A stretch of 64,000 nt of DNA from Oscillospiraceae bacterium. Its GTDB lineage: Bacteria; Bacillota; Clostridia; Oscillospirales; Oscillospiraceae. The DNA lies in NCBI GenBank assembly GCA_017545165.1, contig JAFWQQ010000001.1, positions 1 to 64,000 on the forward strand, given 5' to 3'. Below are positions 25,417-34,078 of this stretch, in pieces. The notes beneath the pieces were generated by a model. The model saw nothing but the letters and a program-made list of their open reading frames with translations. It had not been told where the DNA came from and searched no databases. The position numbers and the translations under genes were made by a program. How positions within the stretch are numbered: the stretch's first letter is position 1; each line of letters opens with the position of its first letter.

Positions 25417-25555
25417 ACGGTAGTAAACCACCCCGATTTTTACTGCCATTTGACTACCATTGACGGCTTTGACTTGCCGCATTTTGCCGTATTTTGCTTT
25501 TTCCGTGACAGCGTCACAGATTATGAACAACTTTTTCTGCCCGGCAAATTGCGGC
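25417..25555 (+). repeat. 139-bp direct repeat, copy 1
   Basis: This differs from the copy at 27782-27920 at about 10 positions with no indels. It begins ACGGTAGTAAACC and contains an inverted repeat around GGTAGTAAA...TTTACTGCC. No gene is seen in the rest of the gap 25392-25700. The two copies bracket the phosphoesterase gene. Confidence 0.85.
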
Positions 25556-25700
25556 ATTTCATGCCTATGTTACAAACCATATTTGTTTGCTATCCGGTTA
25601 TGTGCAGAGTTTACATGGCAAAAAGAATGTTTAGTAACACCCTCTGCTGCCGCTGCTGTTCTGAAACATCTGACCAGTTCTGTATAAACGGAGAAGATAC

Positions 25701-27749
25701 ATGAATCTGATTGAACAATGGATCGCGCTGTTTTTTGACAGACTCCCATACAGTGAAGAGGCTGCAGAGGCACGCGGCAAAATAGAACGGGCATTGCAGA
25801 ATAAAGCCCCTGATGCAGCTCCGGATGAACTCGCCGAAAAGTATGGCAGTTATGAAAAACTGGCGGCTATCGGCGGATATACGCCGGAGGACGCCGCACT
25901 CTGGCTCAGCACAGAAGCTCTGCGAGACAGGGCAGCTATAAAGAAAGAACTGCGTCAGCAGCGCCGGAGAGTATACATGGTTGCTCTTCTCTCTGCGTTG
26001 CTTCTTGCAGAACTGCTTTGGACAATTTTCAATGCTTTCTCATGGAATCCGGAATTCTTCTTTACTCTTGGTTTTGGCGTATTGCTTTTTCTCTGGGCAG
26101 TTCTGGTTTTAAGAAAGTTTTTGCGTATCGAAAAGCAGCACAGCGACGAACGGATCGATGTGGATACCTTTCACTTCCTGAGAAACAGCTCCGATATCCA
26201 CGCAAAACGCCTGTTAAACTCGATTGCCCTGTTCTTTGGTGCGCTGTCAGTTTATTTCGGCTCTGAACTGAGCTTTTATATCTTTGGTAATTCCAAGCCA
26301 GCAGAACTCTTCGAGAACATCTTTTCCAACATCATCTTGATTCAGATCCCGTTGTTCCTGCTGGTGAAGAACACTTTGATGGTGCGGATGTTTCAGAAAC
26401 GCATTGGCCGTCCCGAGCATAAGCGGTTTCTTTGCCATGCCAACAGCATCACCATCTTTTCAGTTCTGTATTGGGCAGCCGTTACAGCCGTTGTGATTCT
26501 GCTGCGCGAATATATCTTTTATCCGGCCAATGCCTATCTATTCGCAGGTATCCTGTTTGCGCTGTTGATCCTGCTTTACGATTTGACGCTGCGCAAGCGC
26601 GTGACATTCCGAAATGTGGTATTCAACAAGCCTCGCGCTTCGCTGATCCTCGCGCTGCTGGTCCTTGTCGGCGGCTTTGCCTATATGAGCCGCGACACCT
26701 TTTATACGCAGCCCTATATCAATTCTTTGCCAGTCGTGGAACACAGCGCCGACCGCATTGACTATAATGATGAAACCGGCGTCTATACCATTACATCGGA
26801 GCAGGAAGATTTCAGGATCCTTCACCTTACCGACATACATCTGGGAAGCAGTCTCTTCTCCTATCGGCAAGACCACAAGGCGCTGGCCGCCTGTTACAAG
26901 CTGATTGAGAATACCCACCCCGATCTGGTGATCGTCACGGGTGACCTTTGTTTCCCGCTGGGCATCATGTCCATGTCCTTCAACAATTCTGCGCCTGTGT
27001 ACCAGTTTGCCGCTTTTATGCGAAATCTCGGTATTCCCTGGGCTTTCACCTATGGCAATCATGACACGGAAAGCCTGGCCTCACTGAATAAAGAAGAGCT
27101 GAACAATGTCTTCATGTCACTTTCCTATAAGACCTCCGGGACTCTGCTTTATCCGTATACCCAACCGGGCGTCACCGGCCGAAACAACCAACTCATTGAG
27201 CTGCGCAATACTGACGGTAGTCTGAATACCGGGTTGTTCCTCATTGACTCCAATGCCTACACCGGTGAGGGGATTAACGTCTACGACTTTATCCACGACG
27301 ATCAAGTAGACTGGTATGCCCGCGAAGTTGATCGCATGCGCGCTGAGGCCGGGCAACCTGTTCCATCCATGATATTCTTCCATATTCCCCTGCAGCAATA
27401 CCGTACTGCCTTTGAGCTGTACGAAGCGGAAAGCAGCGAGGTCACCTGGTTCTTTGGAGAGAACGGGGAGAAGATGATCAACAAAGTATGCTGCTCCGAG
27501 TATCCAAGCAGTCTGTTTGACCGGGCGCGGGATTTAGGCTGTGAAGCCATGTTCTGCGGCCACGACCACTACAACAATATGTCACTGGAATATGAGGGTG
27601 TCCGTTTGACCTATGGTATGAGCATCGATTATTTGGCGATGCCGGGCATTGAGAAGGATACCGCCCAGCGCGGCGGCGAGCTTATCACAATTCATCGTGA
27701 CGGCAGTTGGGATCTGCAGCAGATTCCGCTGGTCAGTATTGAGAAATAA
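25701..27749 (+). CDS. Membrane-anchored calcineurin-like metallophosphoesterase
   Basis: This 682-aa protein has three parts. The N-terminal 85 residues are helical and hydrophilic, resembling a permease-prefix/HAAS-like domain (AEARGKIERALQNK, GSYEKLAAIGGYTPEDA). Residues of about 92-330 hold seven or so hydrophobic segments. The C-terminal catalytic domain has the metal-binding motifs LTDIHLG (D378, H380), VTGDL (414-415), YGNHD (452-455), FFHIPL and GHDHYNN. All metal ligands expected for the family are present. The active site should face outside if the topology prediction holds. The substrate is unknown. GGAG precedes the ATG at 25701. It stands alone between two 139-bp repeats. Confidence 0.88.
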   Translation: MNLIEQWIALFFDRLPYSEEAAEARGKIERALQNKAPDAAPDELAEKYGSYEKLAAIGGYTPEDAALWLSTEALRDRAAIKKELRQQRRRVYMVALLSALLLAELLWTIFNAFSWNPEFFFTLGFGVLLFLWAVLVLRKFLRIEKQHSDERIDVDTFHFLRNSSDIHAKRLLNSIALFFGALSVYFGSELSFYIFGNSKPAELFENIFSNIILIQIPLFLLVKNTLMVRMFQKRIGRPEHKRFLCHANSITIFSVLYWAAVTAVVILLREYIFYPANAYLFAGILFALLILLYDLTLRKRVTFRNVVFNKPRASLILALLVLVGGFAYMSRDTFYTQPYINSLPVVEHSADRIDYNDETGVYTITSEQEDFRILHLTDIHLGSSLFSYRQDHKALAACYKLIENTHPDLVIVTGDLCFPLGIMSMSFNNSAPVYQFAAFMRNLGIPWAFTYGNHDTESLASLNKEELNNVFMSLSYKTSGTLLYPYTQPGVTGRNNQLIELRNTDGSLNTGLFLIDSNAYTGEGINVYDFIHDDQVDWYAREVDRMRAEAGQPVPSMIFFHIPLQQYRTAFELYEAESSEVTWFFGENGEKMINKVCCSEYPSSLFDRARDLGCEAMFCGHDHYNNMSLEYEGVRLTYGMSIDYLAMPGIEKDTAQRGGELITIHRDGSWDLQQIPLVSIEK

Positions 27750-27781
27750 TCAGCATGCTTCGTTTTATTTCCATTCATTCC

Positions 27782-27920
27782 ACGGTAGTAAACCACCCCG
27801 ATTTTTACTACCATTTGACTACCAATGACGGCATTGACTTGCCGCATTTTGCCGTATTTTGCTTTTTCCGTGACAGAGTCACAGACAATTAACAACTGTT
27901 TCTGCGCGGCAAATCGCGGC
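27782..27920 (+). repeat. 139-bp direct repeat, copy 2
   Basis: About 93 percent identical to 25417-25555. It opens with a perfect inverted repeat, GGTAGTAAA (27784) and TTTACTACC (ending 27812). In the rest of the gap to 28265 I see no gene. Sequence at about 28060-28078 (GTTTACACCTC) matches, in inverted orientation, the stretch just after the integrase gene (35938), which suggests the remnant of another element's integrase flank. Confidence 0.85.
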
Positions 27921-28265
27921 TAACTGCGGCAGAATACGGCTTTTCAGGAGGCTGATCGCACTTGACAAGGATATTATTTATCTGCCACGGCAAGCCTCTA
28001 ACAAAAGCCGATTTTCCCTGTAAAATCAAGCACTTTTGACCATCCCTCATGCAGTTTACACCCCGTTTACACCTCACGAACCCGGGAAAATATGGGAAAA
28101 GAAGGTTCATCTTGCCATTGGAAATGTAAGTATGTCTGGATAATAGCTGACAGCATCTGAGCAAAGCCGCAAGGCTTTGAAAAACCTGTCTTTTTTCTAT
28201 TCCTTCAAAGACCAACCGTAAGTTTTACACCTTTTGTATCAACACACCAAGCCCGCCATGACACC

Positions 28266-28312
28266 AAAAAAGTATCGAGCCGCTGAACAACGCAGCGGCT
28301 CGATACTTTTTT
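28266..28312. terminator. Strong bidirectional terminator
   Basis: A perfect 20-bp stem (28266-28285 with 28293-28312), including the A6/T6 ends, with loop AACAACG. It overlaps the stop codon of the minus-strand hydrolase gene that ends at 28311. Confidence 0.9.
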
Positions 28313-29342
28313 ATTGCACTCGTTGTTTTATAAAAAACATCATCCTATCAAATGCATCTTTTGCCACATCTTTTTCACGTTCAGAAGCAACAAAGCAATG
28401 CTGCATTTGAAGATTCCGTTCAGCCAAAGGATCGACTAAAGCGTGTTCTGCGTTTGCGCTGGTTAATGCAGCATCCATTTCTCGCATATCTACGTAGTAT
28501 TCACTGCCCAACAAGAACGAATCAGGATAATTTGAATCGACCCACAGGATGTTGTTGTATGTTTGCTTTTCCTCACGACTGAGGAAGATAGATCCTTTTA
28601 CATAGTTGCCCACAAGGACTTTGGTTCCTAAAGAAAACTTATCATAAACGAGAGGCGCGTCATCGAGCACGACTGCCCTGATCTGTTCCGGCTTCAGCAC
28701 CGGTGAAATACCCAAGGCTTCAGCATAATCCGGATTGGTGATGATACTCCCCAGCTGACTTGTCATGATCGCTCCCGCGGACGAGCCCATGATCACCACC
28801 CGATCCATGTCCAGATGATATTCATCAGCGTGGTCAAGCAAAAACTGAAAGGCTTCGTTGGCCTGAATCAGCGGAGCCGGAAAATGGTATTCCGGAACAA
28901 GCACGTAATCAATGTTGACAAGGTTGAATCCGCCGGCACAGATATCGTCCAACAATGCGGTCGCATCACTTCCTGCGAGGGGATCCCCGATACTCTTACT
29001 GCCTCCGAAGAATCCACCGCCATGAAAATAGATAAAAGTGGGCCTTGATGTTTCCCTGTTTTCGTCCGGGTAGGTAATGTCCAGAAAGCTGTTTGGATAA
29101 TTGTCGGAATACCTGATTTCGGTAATGATGTACTGACCGTTGTCCTTTACCCCTTCCATCGGCTCGCCAAGGGGCTCATAGGAGTTTATGGTATTTACAG
29201 TATTGGCCGATAGTTTTTGGATCGTACCTACGATGATCTGGGTGTGTGTCATGAGGATCAAGGCTGCTGTCGCCGGAACAGCCAGTAAGACCGCAAGAAC
29301 GATCAATAAAGTATGTCTCTTTTTCCCTGCTTTTCTGCTCAT
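28311..29342 (-). CDS. Alpha/beta hydrolase, HSL-type esterase, membrane-anchored
   Basis: This 343-aa protein has an N-terminal signal/anchor helix (about 10-31) and an alpha/beta-hydrolase domain of the hormone-sensitive-lipase type. The oxyanion motif HGGG is at 107-110 and the nucleophile motif GSSAG has Ser188. A late Asp in WVDSNYPDSF and a His in QMQHCF are candidates for the rest of the triad. It should hydrolyse small esters outside the membrane. The gene overlaps the next hydrolase gene by 4 bp, so the two form an operon divergent from a TetR regulator. Confidence 0.88.
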   Translation of the reverse strand: MSRKAGKKRHTLLIVLAVLLAVPATAALILMTHTQIIVGTIQKLSANTVNTINSYEPLGEPMEGVKDNGQYIITEIRYSDNYPNSFLDITYPDENRETSRPTFIYFHGGGFFGGSKSIGDPLAGSDATALLDDICAGGFNLVNIDYVLVPEYHFPAPLIQANEAFQFLLDHADEYHLDMDRVVIMGSSAGAIMTSQLGSIITNPDYAEALGISPVLKPEQIRAVVLDDAPLVYDKFSLGTKVLVGNYVKGSIFLSREEKQTYNNILWVDSNYPDSFLLGSEYYVDMREMDAALTSANAEHALVDPLAERNLQMQHCFVASEREKDVAKDAFDRMMFFIKQRVQ

Positions 29343-30292
29343 TTGTTTTTCTCCACATTCTGCCAGTTATTGTTATGAAGGATCTCCGCATTCTCACCGA
29401 CAAAGACCGAGGCGGCCTCTTCGTCTCCGCAGAGCTGCCACAGCATCCAGGCGGTCATGTATCCGTCACTGCGGGCAAGCATTTCCTCATGTTCCGCGCC
29501 GGTTGCTCTGGCACGTACCTTAAGTACATCATCGCTGATCGCCTCATAATTCTCAATCAGGGAAGCAAGCGGCGCGACTCCGGCGTATTCTCTGGTGATA
29601 TCCGGCACGCCTTTATCATCCGTTTCCCCGGTTCCTGCTGCCATAAAGTAAGGAATCCTGATCTTGGAAACGTCATATTTCCATCCCATGTTTCCGGCAA
29701 GCAACGGATAAGCTGCGCTCCCGGTAAAGATTGTTTTATACGCTGTCCCGTTCTCGTACATAGTCACCGCAGCCAGGGCCCCGGCTCCGCCCTGTGAGAA
29801 TCCCACGATTCCGATATTATCTTTGTCCAGTCTGCCGTATAACTGATGACCCTGTGGCAGATGTAAGAGATAGTCGAGCATGATGGAGGTCGTTTCACCG
29901 GTTCCCGCCTGCGGGTCTTCGTTTCCGACTACGATGAAGCCCCAGGACGCAAGCCGCTTAAACCACGGTTCATATTTGAAAGCCGGCGTCCCGCTGGCAT
30001 TCACGACTACGATCACAGGAACCTTTTTATCGCTGCTTTCCGGTTCAGAAGGATACCAGAACCGCACCTTTTTGATTGCCTCATTATCGGATGGATCATC
30101 GAGAGTGGAAACCTCATATTCACCGATCTGCGAATACTTCAGTTCAAGGGGGGCAGAAGAAGAGAACTCGGTAAAATAATTCTCATTAACGGAAGCCTTC
30201 TTTGCCTCTATAGACCCTTTGATTACAAGTACAACAACTGCAGCTGCTATGACGAAAATGATTACTCCGATGATTCTCATGACCTTTCTCAT
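29339..30292 (-). CDS. Alpha/beta hydrolase (chlorophyllase / dienelactone-hydrolase-like), membrane-anchored
   Basis: This 317-aa protein has one N-terminal helix (about 5-25) and a hydrolase domain with the nucleophile elbow GFSQGGAG (Ser166). The ASWGFIVVGNEDPQAGTGE stretch is typical of PET-hydrolase/chlorophyllase-like enzymes. A His near the C-terminus (GAEHEEML) probably completes the triad. I chose the ATG at 30292, 6 bases after AGGAGG. It is the first gene of the two-hydrolase operon and faces the TetR gene across a palindromic operator. The substrate is unknown. Confidence 0.85.
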   Translation of the reverse strand: MRKVMRIIGVIIFVIAAAVVVLVIKGSIEAKKASVNENYFTEFSSSAPLELKYSQIGEYEVSTLDDPSDNEAIKKVRFWYPSEPESSDKKVPVIVVVNASGTPAFKYEPWFKRLASWGFIVVGNEDPQAGTGETTSIMLDYLLHLPQGHQLYGRLDKDNIGIVGFSQGGAGALAAVTMYENGTAYKTIFTGSAAYPLLAGNMGWKYDVSKIRIPYFMAAGTGETDDKGVPDITREYAGVAPLASLIENYEAISDDVLKVRARATGAEHEEMLARSDGYMTAWMLWQLCGDEEAASVFVGENAEILHNNNWQNVEKNK

Positions 30293-30315
30293 GATGTCCT
30301 CCTTGACAGCCTGTT

Positions 30316-30357
30316 GAAACAAGTGTATCATAAAGCCGGTGATGATACAAGTGTTTC
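30316..30357. promoter_or_regulatory. Palindromic operator between hydrolase operon and TetR gene
   Basis: GAAACAAGTGTATCAT (30316-30331) and ATGATACAAGTGTTTC (30342-30357) are inverted copies with 14 of 16 positions matching. A third half-site, ATGATACACTGT, lies at about 30365. The position between divergent genes is right for autoregulation by the TetR protein. Confidence 0.7.
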
Positions 30358-30395
30358 AGCAAAATGATACACTGTAAGGAGGTTTGTTTCATCGC

Positions 30396-30908
30396 ATGAG
30401 CATGAACAACGAACAGAAGAACACCTATGTTAAGAAGCAGATCACCGCTGCGCTTCTTACACTTCTAAAGGAAAAGCCTCTCTCAGAGATTTCTGTCAGC
30501 GAGCTTACAAGCAAGGCCGAGATCGGGCGCGTTTCTTTCTATCGAAATTATCAGAGCAAAGAGGATATTCTGAAAGAGGAGTCAGATCGGCTCATCAAGG
30601 AATGGGGCAGGCTTTATGAATCAAATCCGGAATCAGCGCCTGAAACCTTGTTTCCCTCTTTGTTTGACTTCTACCGGGACCATAGGGATTTTTACACGAT
30701 CCTCTACAATGCCGGTATGTCCTCTGTCATGATGGAAACGATCATCAGCACCATTCAGATCACACCGGAAATGCCGAACCTCGAAGCCTACATGAAATCC
30801 TTTTGGGCCTATGGCATATATGGATGGATGCTCGAATGGATCAAACGCGGTATGCCGGAAAGCGGAAAAGAGCTAAGCGCTCTCTTCTCACTTGCTCATC
30901 AAAAATAA
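30396..30908 (+). CDS. TetR/AcrR family transcriptional regulator
   Basis: This 170-aa regulator has an N-terminal TetR DNA-binding domain: KKQITAALLTLLKEKPLSEISVSELTSKAEIGRVSFYRNYQSKEDIL contains the helix-turn-helix. A C-terminal ligand/dimer domain of the TetR_C_8 type follows (FYRDHRDFYTILYNAGM). I place the start at the ATG at 30396. The AAGGAGG at 30376-30382 is somewhat far from it, and a TTG at 30384 is too close. It probably represses the divergent hydrolase operon through the palindrome at 30316-30357. The ligand is unknown. Confidence 0.9.
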   Translation: MSMNNEQKNTYVKKQITAALLTLLKEKPLSEISVSELTSKAEIGRVSFYRNYQSKEDILKEESDRLIKEWGRLYESNPESAPETLFPSLFDFYRDHRDFYTILYNAGMSSVMMETIISTIQITPEMPNLEAYMKSFWAYGIYGWMLEWIKRGMPESGKELSALFSLAHQK

Positions 30909-31027
30909 TATACTCGGTCAAAATGATAGACCTTTGAAGAGAAGTGTTCGTGATAGTCATTAAACGTCCTCCTTACTTTTTGATGAACGCATAGATTCTT
31001 GTTTTCTAATAAAAATAAGTAGAGCCG

Positions 31028-31074
31028 GTTAAGGGGGCAATTTTTGCGCTTTTGCAAAAAGTTGCCCCCTTAAC
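31028..31074. repeat. Long hairpin, left bracket of the AAA/DUF4143 gene
   Basis: GTTAAGGGGGCAA (31028-31040) pairs with TTGCCCCCTTAAC (31062-31074) and TTTTTGC (31041-31047) with GCAAAAA (31054-31060), about 20 bp in all. It is almost the same sequence as the hairpin at 32362-32408. It may act as the gene's terminator. Confidence 0.8.
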
Positions 31075-31082
31075 TGCGCAAT

Positions 31083-32315
31083 TCAAGTAAAACTTCCTTG
31101 TGTCTGAATGAACTCCGGCAGATTCACGTGCCGGATTCCATTGCGCTTTTGAATCATGTCGCTGCGGGTCATGACAAATTTGGGATAATTATCTGCGATC
31201 TGTTCCAACGGCCTGTATTCACGCTCTTCCGTTTCCCGGCTGTTCATGATCGTCATGGCCACCTGCACATAAGCGTACTGCATTTGCTCATCACGCAGGA
31301 TGAAATCGCATTCCAGTTTGCCGATTCGCCCGATGCTTACCGCGTAGTTCTGGGATCTTGCATAGGTATAAACAATATTCTCCAGTACCGGACCATAGTT
31401 GATGCGATTGTCCGTGTTCATGGCAAAGTAGAAAGCGCAGTCGGCCAAATAGTACTTCTGCTCCCCAGCCAGAGAGCGGCGGGATTTCAAATCAAAGCGA
31501 TTGCAGCGGTACAGGATCTTGGCGTCCTGCAGGATCTTGATATACCGGTTCAGCGTCTCCCGCTTGATGTGGACGCCCTGTTTTTCCAGATCCTTGAGGA
31601 TGTTGTTCAGGCTTGTCGTCGCTCCGAAGTTGTTCAGCAGATAGGTCTGCACACTTTCAAAGACGGCCTTGCTGCGCACCTTGACTCTCTGCCGGATATC
31701 TTTTTCAAAGATCTCCGAGATGACGCTGCGCGCATACGTTCGCTTGTCTTCCATGCTGTCATACTGGAGTGCTTTCGGGAAGCCTCCCTCAAGAATATAG
31801 GAATCGAATTCCGCGGTCAGATTATTCTGTATCGGCTTTCCCAGGAAGGCTTTCATCCCCAGATACTCATCAAAGCTCAAGGGATACATTTCGAGCTCAA
31901 TATACCGTCCGGTGAGCTTCGTCGAAAGCTCGCCGCTCAGAAGATAAGAGTTCGACCCGGTAATAAAGATCGAGTACCCGCCGTCCGTGCGGTAAGCATT
32001 GATGACTTCCTCGAAGCCTTTGACGTTCTGGACCTCGTCGATAAAGACATAGGTCGTCCCGTTCCCGGCCCCTGCTCCCTCGATCAATGCGTCAAGCTGG
32101 TCCAGCGTTTTGATCTTGCGATACTTCTTGGAATCCAGATCCAGGAAGAGGATCTGAGAGTCCGGAATCCCGGTTTCCCGCAGCTCGTCCGCAATGGAGG
32201 CCATGAGGCAGGACTTTCCGCAGCGACGCACGCCGGTAATGACCTTGATCATTTCGGTGTCATGGAAAAACCCGCGCAAGCGGCGAAGATACTTCTCCCG
32301 TTTATAGATGTTCAT
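31083..32315 (-). CDS. AAA family ATPase with DUF4143 domain
   Basis: This 410-aa protein has an N-terminal AAA_14 ATPase module with Walker A GVRRCGKS (28-35), Walker B TYVFIDEVQ (about 88-96) and a sensor-like FITGSNSYLL. A C-terminal DUF4143 region follows, with a winged-helix part (LNNILKDLEKQGVHIKRETLNRYIKIL) and a nuclease-like tail (GKLECDFILRDEQMQYAYVQVA). Such proteins are frequent in accessory regions of gut Firmicutes and Bacteroidetes. Their role is not settled, and toxin-like or defence-associated roles have been suggested. It stands alone between matching hairpins 9 bp after its stop and about 47 bp before its start. Confidence 0.9.
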   Translation of the reverse strand: MNIYKREKYLRRLRGFFHDTEMIKVITGVRRCGKSCLMASIADELRETGIPDSQILFLDLDSKKYRKIKTLDQLDALIEGAGAGNGTTYVFIDEVQNVKGFEEVINAYRTDGGYSIFITGSNSYLLSGELSTKLTGRYIELEMYPLSFDEYLGMKAFLGKPIQNNLTAEFDSYILEGGFPKALQYDSMEDKRTYARSVISEIFEKDIRQRVKVRSKAVFESVQTYLLNNFGATTSLNNILKDLEKQGVHIKRETLNRYIKILQDAKILYRCNRFDLKSRRSLAGEQKYYLADCAFYFAMNTDNRINYGPVLENIVYTYARSQNYAVSIGRIGKLECDFILRDEQMQYAYVQVAMTIMNSRETEEREYRPLEQIADNYPKFVMTRSDMIQKRNGIRHVNLPEFIQTQGSFT

Positions 32316-32361
32316 GGAATCACCTCGCTGACAGTATATCCGAATCCTCAGAAAATATCAA

Positions 32362-32408
32362 GTTAAGGGGGTAACTTTTTGCGATTTTGCAAAAGTTGCC
32401 CCCTTAAC
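32362..32408. repeat. Long hairpin, right bracket of the AAA/DUF4143 gene
   Basis: GTTAAGGGGGTAACTTTTTGC (split as 32362-32382) pairs with the arm at 32389-32408. The sequence is nearly the same as 31028-31074. Because the element is palindromic, its orientation relative to the first copy cannot be told. Confidence 0.8.
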
Positions 32409-32469
32409 TTGAGGCTGCTCTTTAATGAGGGAGAAAAAAGCTGACCGCAGAAAATCTATCAGCCCAAGA

Positions 32470-32506
32470 AAAGCTCCCCGATGCACCCTAAGCATCGAGG
32501 AGCTTT
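32470..32506 (-). terminator. Terminator of the HNH endonuclease gene
   Basis: The stem 32470-32484 with 32492-32506 has one mismatch. On the minus strand it is followed by TTCTTGGG after the A/T pairs. It lies 19 bp beyond the HNH stop codon. Confidence 0.65.
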
Positions 32507-32524
32507 GCATTTTCAATTTGAAAA

Positions 32525-33448
32525 TTACTCCAAATCGCTCTTACCAAGATTACATTTGCTGCAAAGGGTTTCCAAGTTTTCCATGACCGTTTCTCCACCC
32601 TTTGACCACGGTTTGATGTGGTCAATATGCAGTTCAACAGATGGGTCTTTAGCGGGGGAAGCACCACACTTACAGCATTTGAAGTTATCTCGTTGCATCA
32701 CCATAAATCTTAGCCGCAAATTAGGTTCTCGGGCGGTTTTATGCTTGCAAGGCGACTCAGGATAAATGATGGTGGTACGGTTTGATACTTGATTCTCTTC
32801 AAAGAATGGCTCGCCTTGTGAGGAGCCCCCGTCTCCATTGATATACTCAACAAAAGTCTGTAATGCATTTCTCCAACTTCCAAAATGGCGAGCATATGTA
32901 TTTAAGGAGTAGACCGAGACTCCGTCTTTGATGTCTGTCGTTGTTGGCTGTCTTCCCAACTTTATCCAAACACGTTCTATTTCTTGCAGTATAACCTCGT
33001 CAGAGATTTTTCTTCCTGACACTTGTTTATAGGGTATCAACCCTGCTTTTTCAAGCGCATTATTCCATGTACCGAAGCGGCGGAAAAAAGTAACCCGAGA
33101 AAACTCTCCGTACTTTTGATAGTCGCCACTAGAGAAAGATGAAGAACATAATACTTTTGCGACTTTCTTCAGATCTTCTATTAGCTGTTCGTCGGTAAGC
33201 GTGGAGTAGTTATGCCCGCCTTGTGCAGCTGCACGTTGAAAGACATTGACATCTAGGCCGCAGAGTTCTAATACCGCGTTCCAGCTTCCGAAACGGCGCA
33301 AAAAGGTATTAGCACCATACTTTCCGTACTGACTATACTCATCACGTGTCAGTGTTTTCTTCCCTATTATTGAGGCAATTCTCTTTACATCATCTAACAG
33401 GTCATCGTCGGGTATATTTCTGTGATGCTCATTCAACTCAAATTTCAT
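32525..33448 (-). CDS. HNH endonuclease with three homing-endonuclease-associated repeats
   Basis: This 307-aa protein carries three copies of an about 50-60-residue HNH-associated repeat. Each ends in the pattern RRFGSWNAVLELCGL, RRFGTWNNALEKAGL or RHFGSWRNALQTF. Such repeats probably bind DNA. The C-terminal HNH nuclease has a zinc pair CCKCGASP, the core ELHIDHIKPWSKGG, and LETLCSKCN with the second cysteine pair, so the active site looks complete. I chose the ATG at 33448, 6 bases after GAGAGG. It is neither inside an intron nor next to a methylase, so a free-standing homing-type or phage-type nuclease is most likely. Confidence 0.9.
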   Translation of the reverse strand: MKFELNEHHRNIPDDDLLDDVKRIASIIGKKTLTRDEYSQYGKYGANTFLRRFGSWNAVLELCGLDVNVFQRAAAQGGHNYSTLTDEQLIEDLKKVAKVLCSSSFSSGDYQKYGEFSRVTFFRRFGTWNNALEKAGLIPYKQVSGRKISDEVILQEIERVWIKLGRQPTTTDIKDGVSVYSLNTYARHFGSWRNALQTFVEYINGDGGSSQGEPFFEENQVSNRTTIIYPESPCKHKTAREPNLRLRFMVMQRDNFKCCKCGASPAKDPSVELHIDHIKPWSKGGETVMENLETLCSKCNLGKSDLE

Positions 33449-33849
33449 GTCCAACCTCTCAAAACGTTCTATCTGTCTATTTTTGCCATATCCTTATCAA
33501 CAGCACATTCATGGTGGCAGCCTATTAATCATCTATTGACCAGACGATGTTACGGCGAGATGTGCGATCAAAAAACAAAATGGTGAGGACGCTTTTTCCT
33601 GTTGGAGAAGATTGTTTTCGACAATATCCGAGACGAACATTTCTGGCATCCCATCACATCCTTTCACCACATGCTGCCCTAAGAAGTACGGTCTTTGTCC
33701 CCTATGTGAATGGTTCATGAGGACGTGCATTGTCGGTGCAACCGAGCGCAGCGTCTAAAATCACAAATTAAATTATAGCACAAGGGCTGTCGATTTTACA
33801 GAGTGACTTCTGTGAAACCGGCTATTTTTTATGCCCGGAGTGGGCACCT

Positions 33850-33938
33850 CTTGCTAAGAGCAAGTTTCGCACCGTCTGTCATTTATTCGTTTTTGCCTGT
33901 TTATTCCGCGAACAAAACTTGCCAAGAGCAAGTTTCGC
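33850..33938. repeat. Pair of 21-bp near-identical hairpin repeats
   Basis: CTTGCTAAGAGCAAGTTTCGC (33850) and CTTGCCAAGAGCAAGTTTCGC (33918) differ at one base. Each folds as CTTGC/GCAAG. They sit in the 738-bp gap 33449-34186, where I see no convincing gene. Confidence 0.6.
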
Positions 33939-34078
33939 CGCGGCCGCCAAAAATGAATTTGTGTCCGGCACTTGTTGGGGTTAATGCACCCCAAGCCCGC
34001 ATGGTTCGATTATAAAAATCTCACAGCCGCAGCCCATTTTTGCAAATGCGATGCGGGTATTTTTTGAACAAAAAATTC

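Noticed and set aside
25450..25704. An 84-residue reading frame running through repeat copy 1
   Set aside because: The frame is an accident of the repeat. The second copy does not keep it and no ribosome site is present.
33533..33730. A 65-residue minus-strand reading frame in the gap before xis
   Set aside because: No ribosome site, no recognisable motif, no coding-like composition. It may be decayed sequence.
33803..34015. A 70-residue plus-strand reading frame
   Set aside because: It runs across both 21-bp hairpin repeats, which explains the open frame. No start signal.
33990..34020. A T-arm-like GGTTCGATTATAA suggesting a tRNA fragment at an attachment site
   Set aside because: No acceptor, D-arm or anticodon stem can be built around it.
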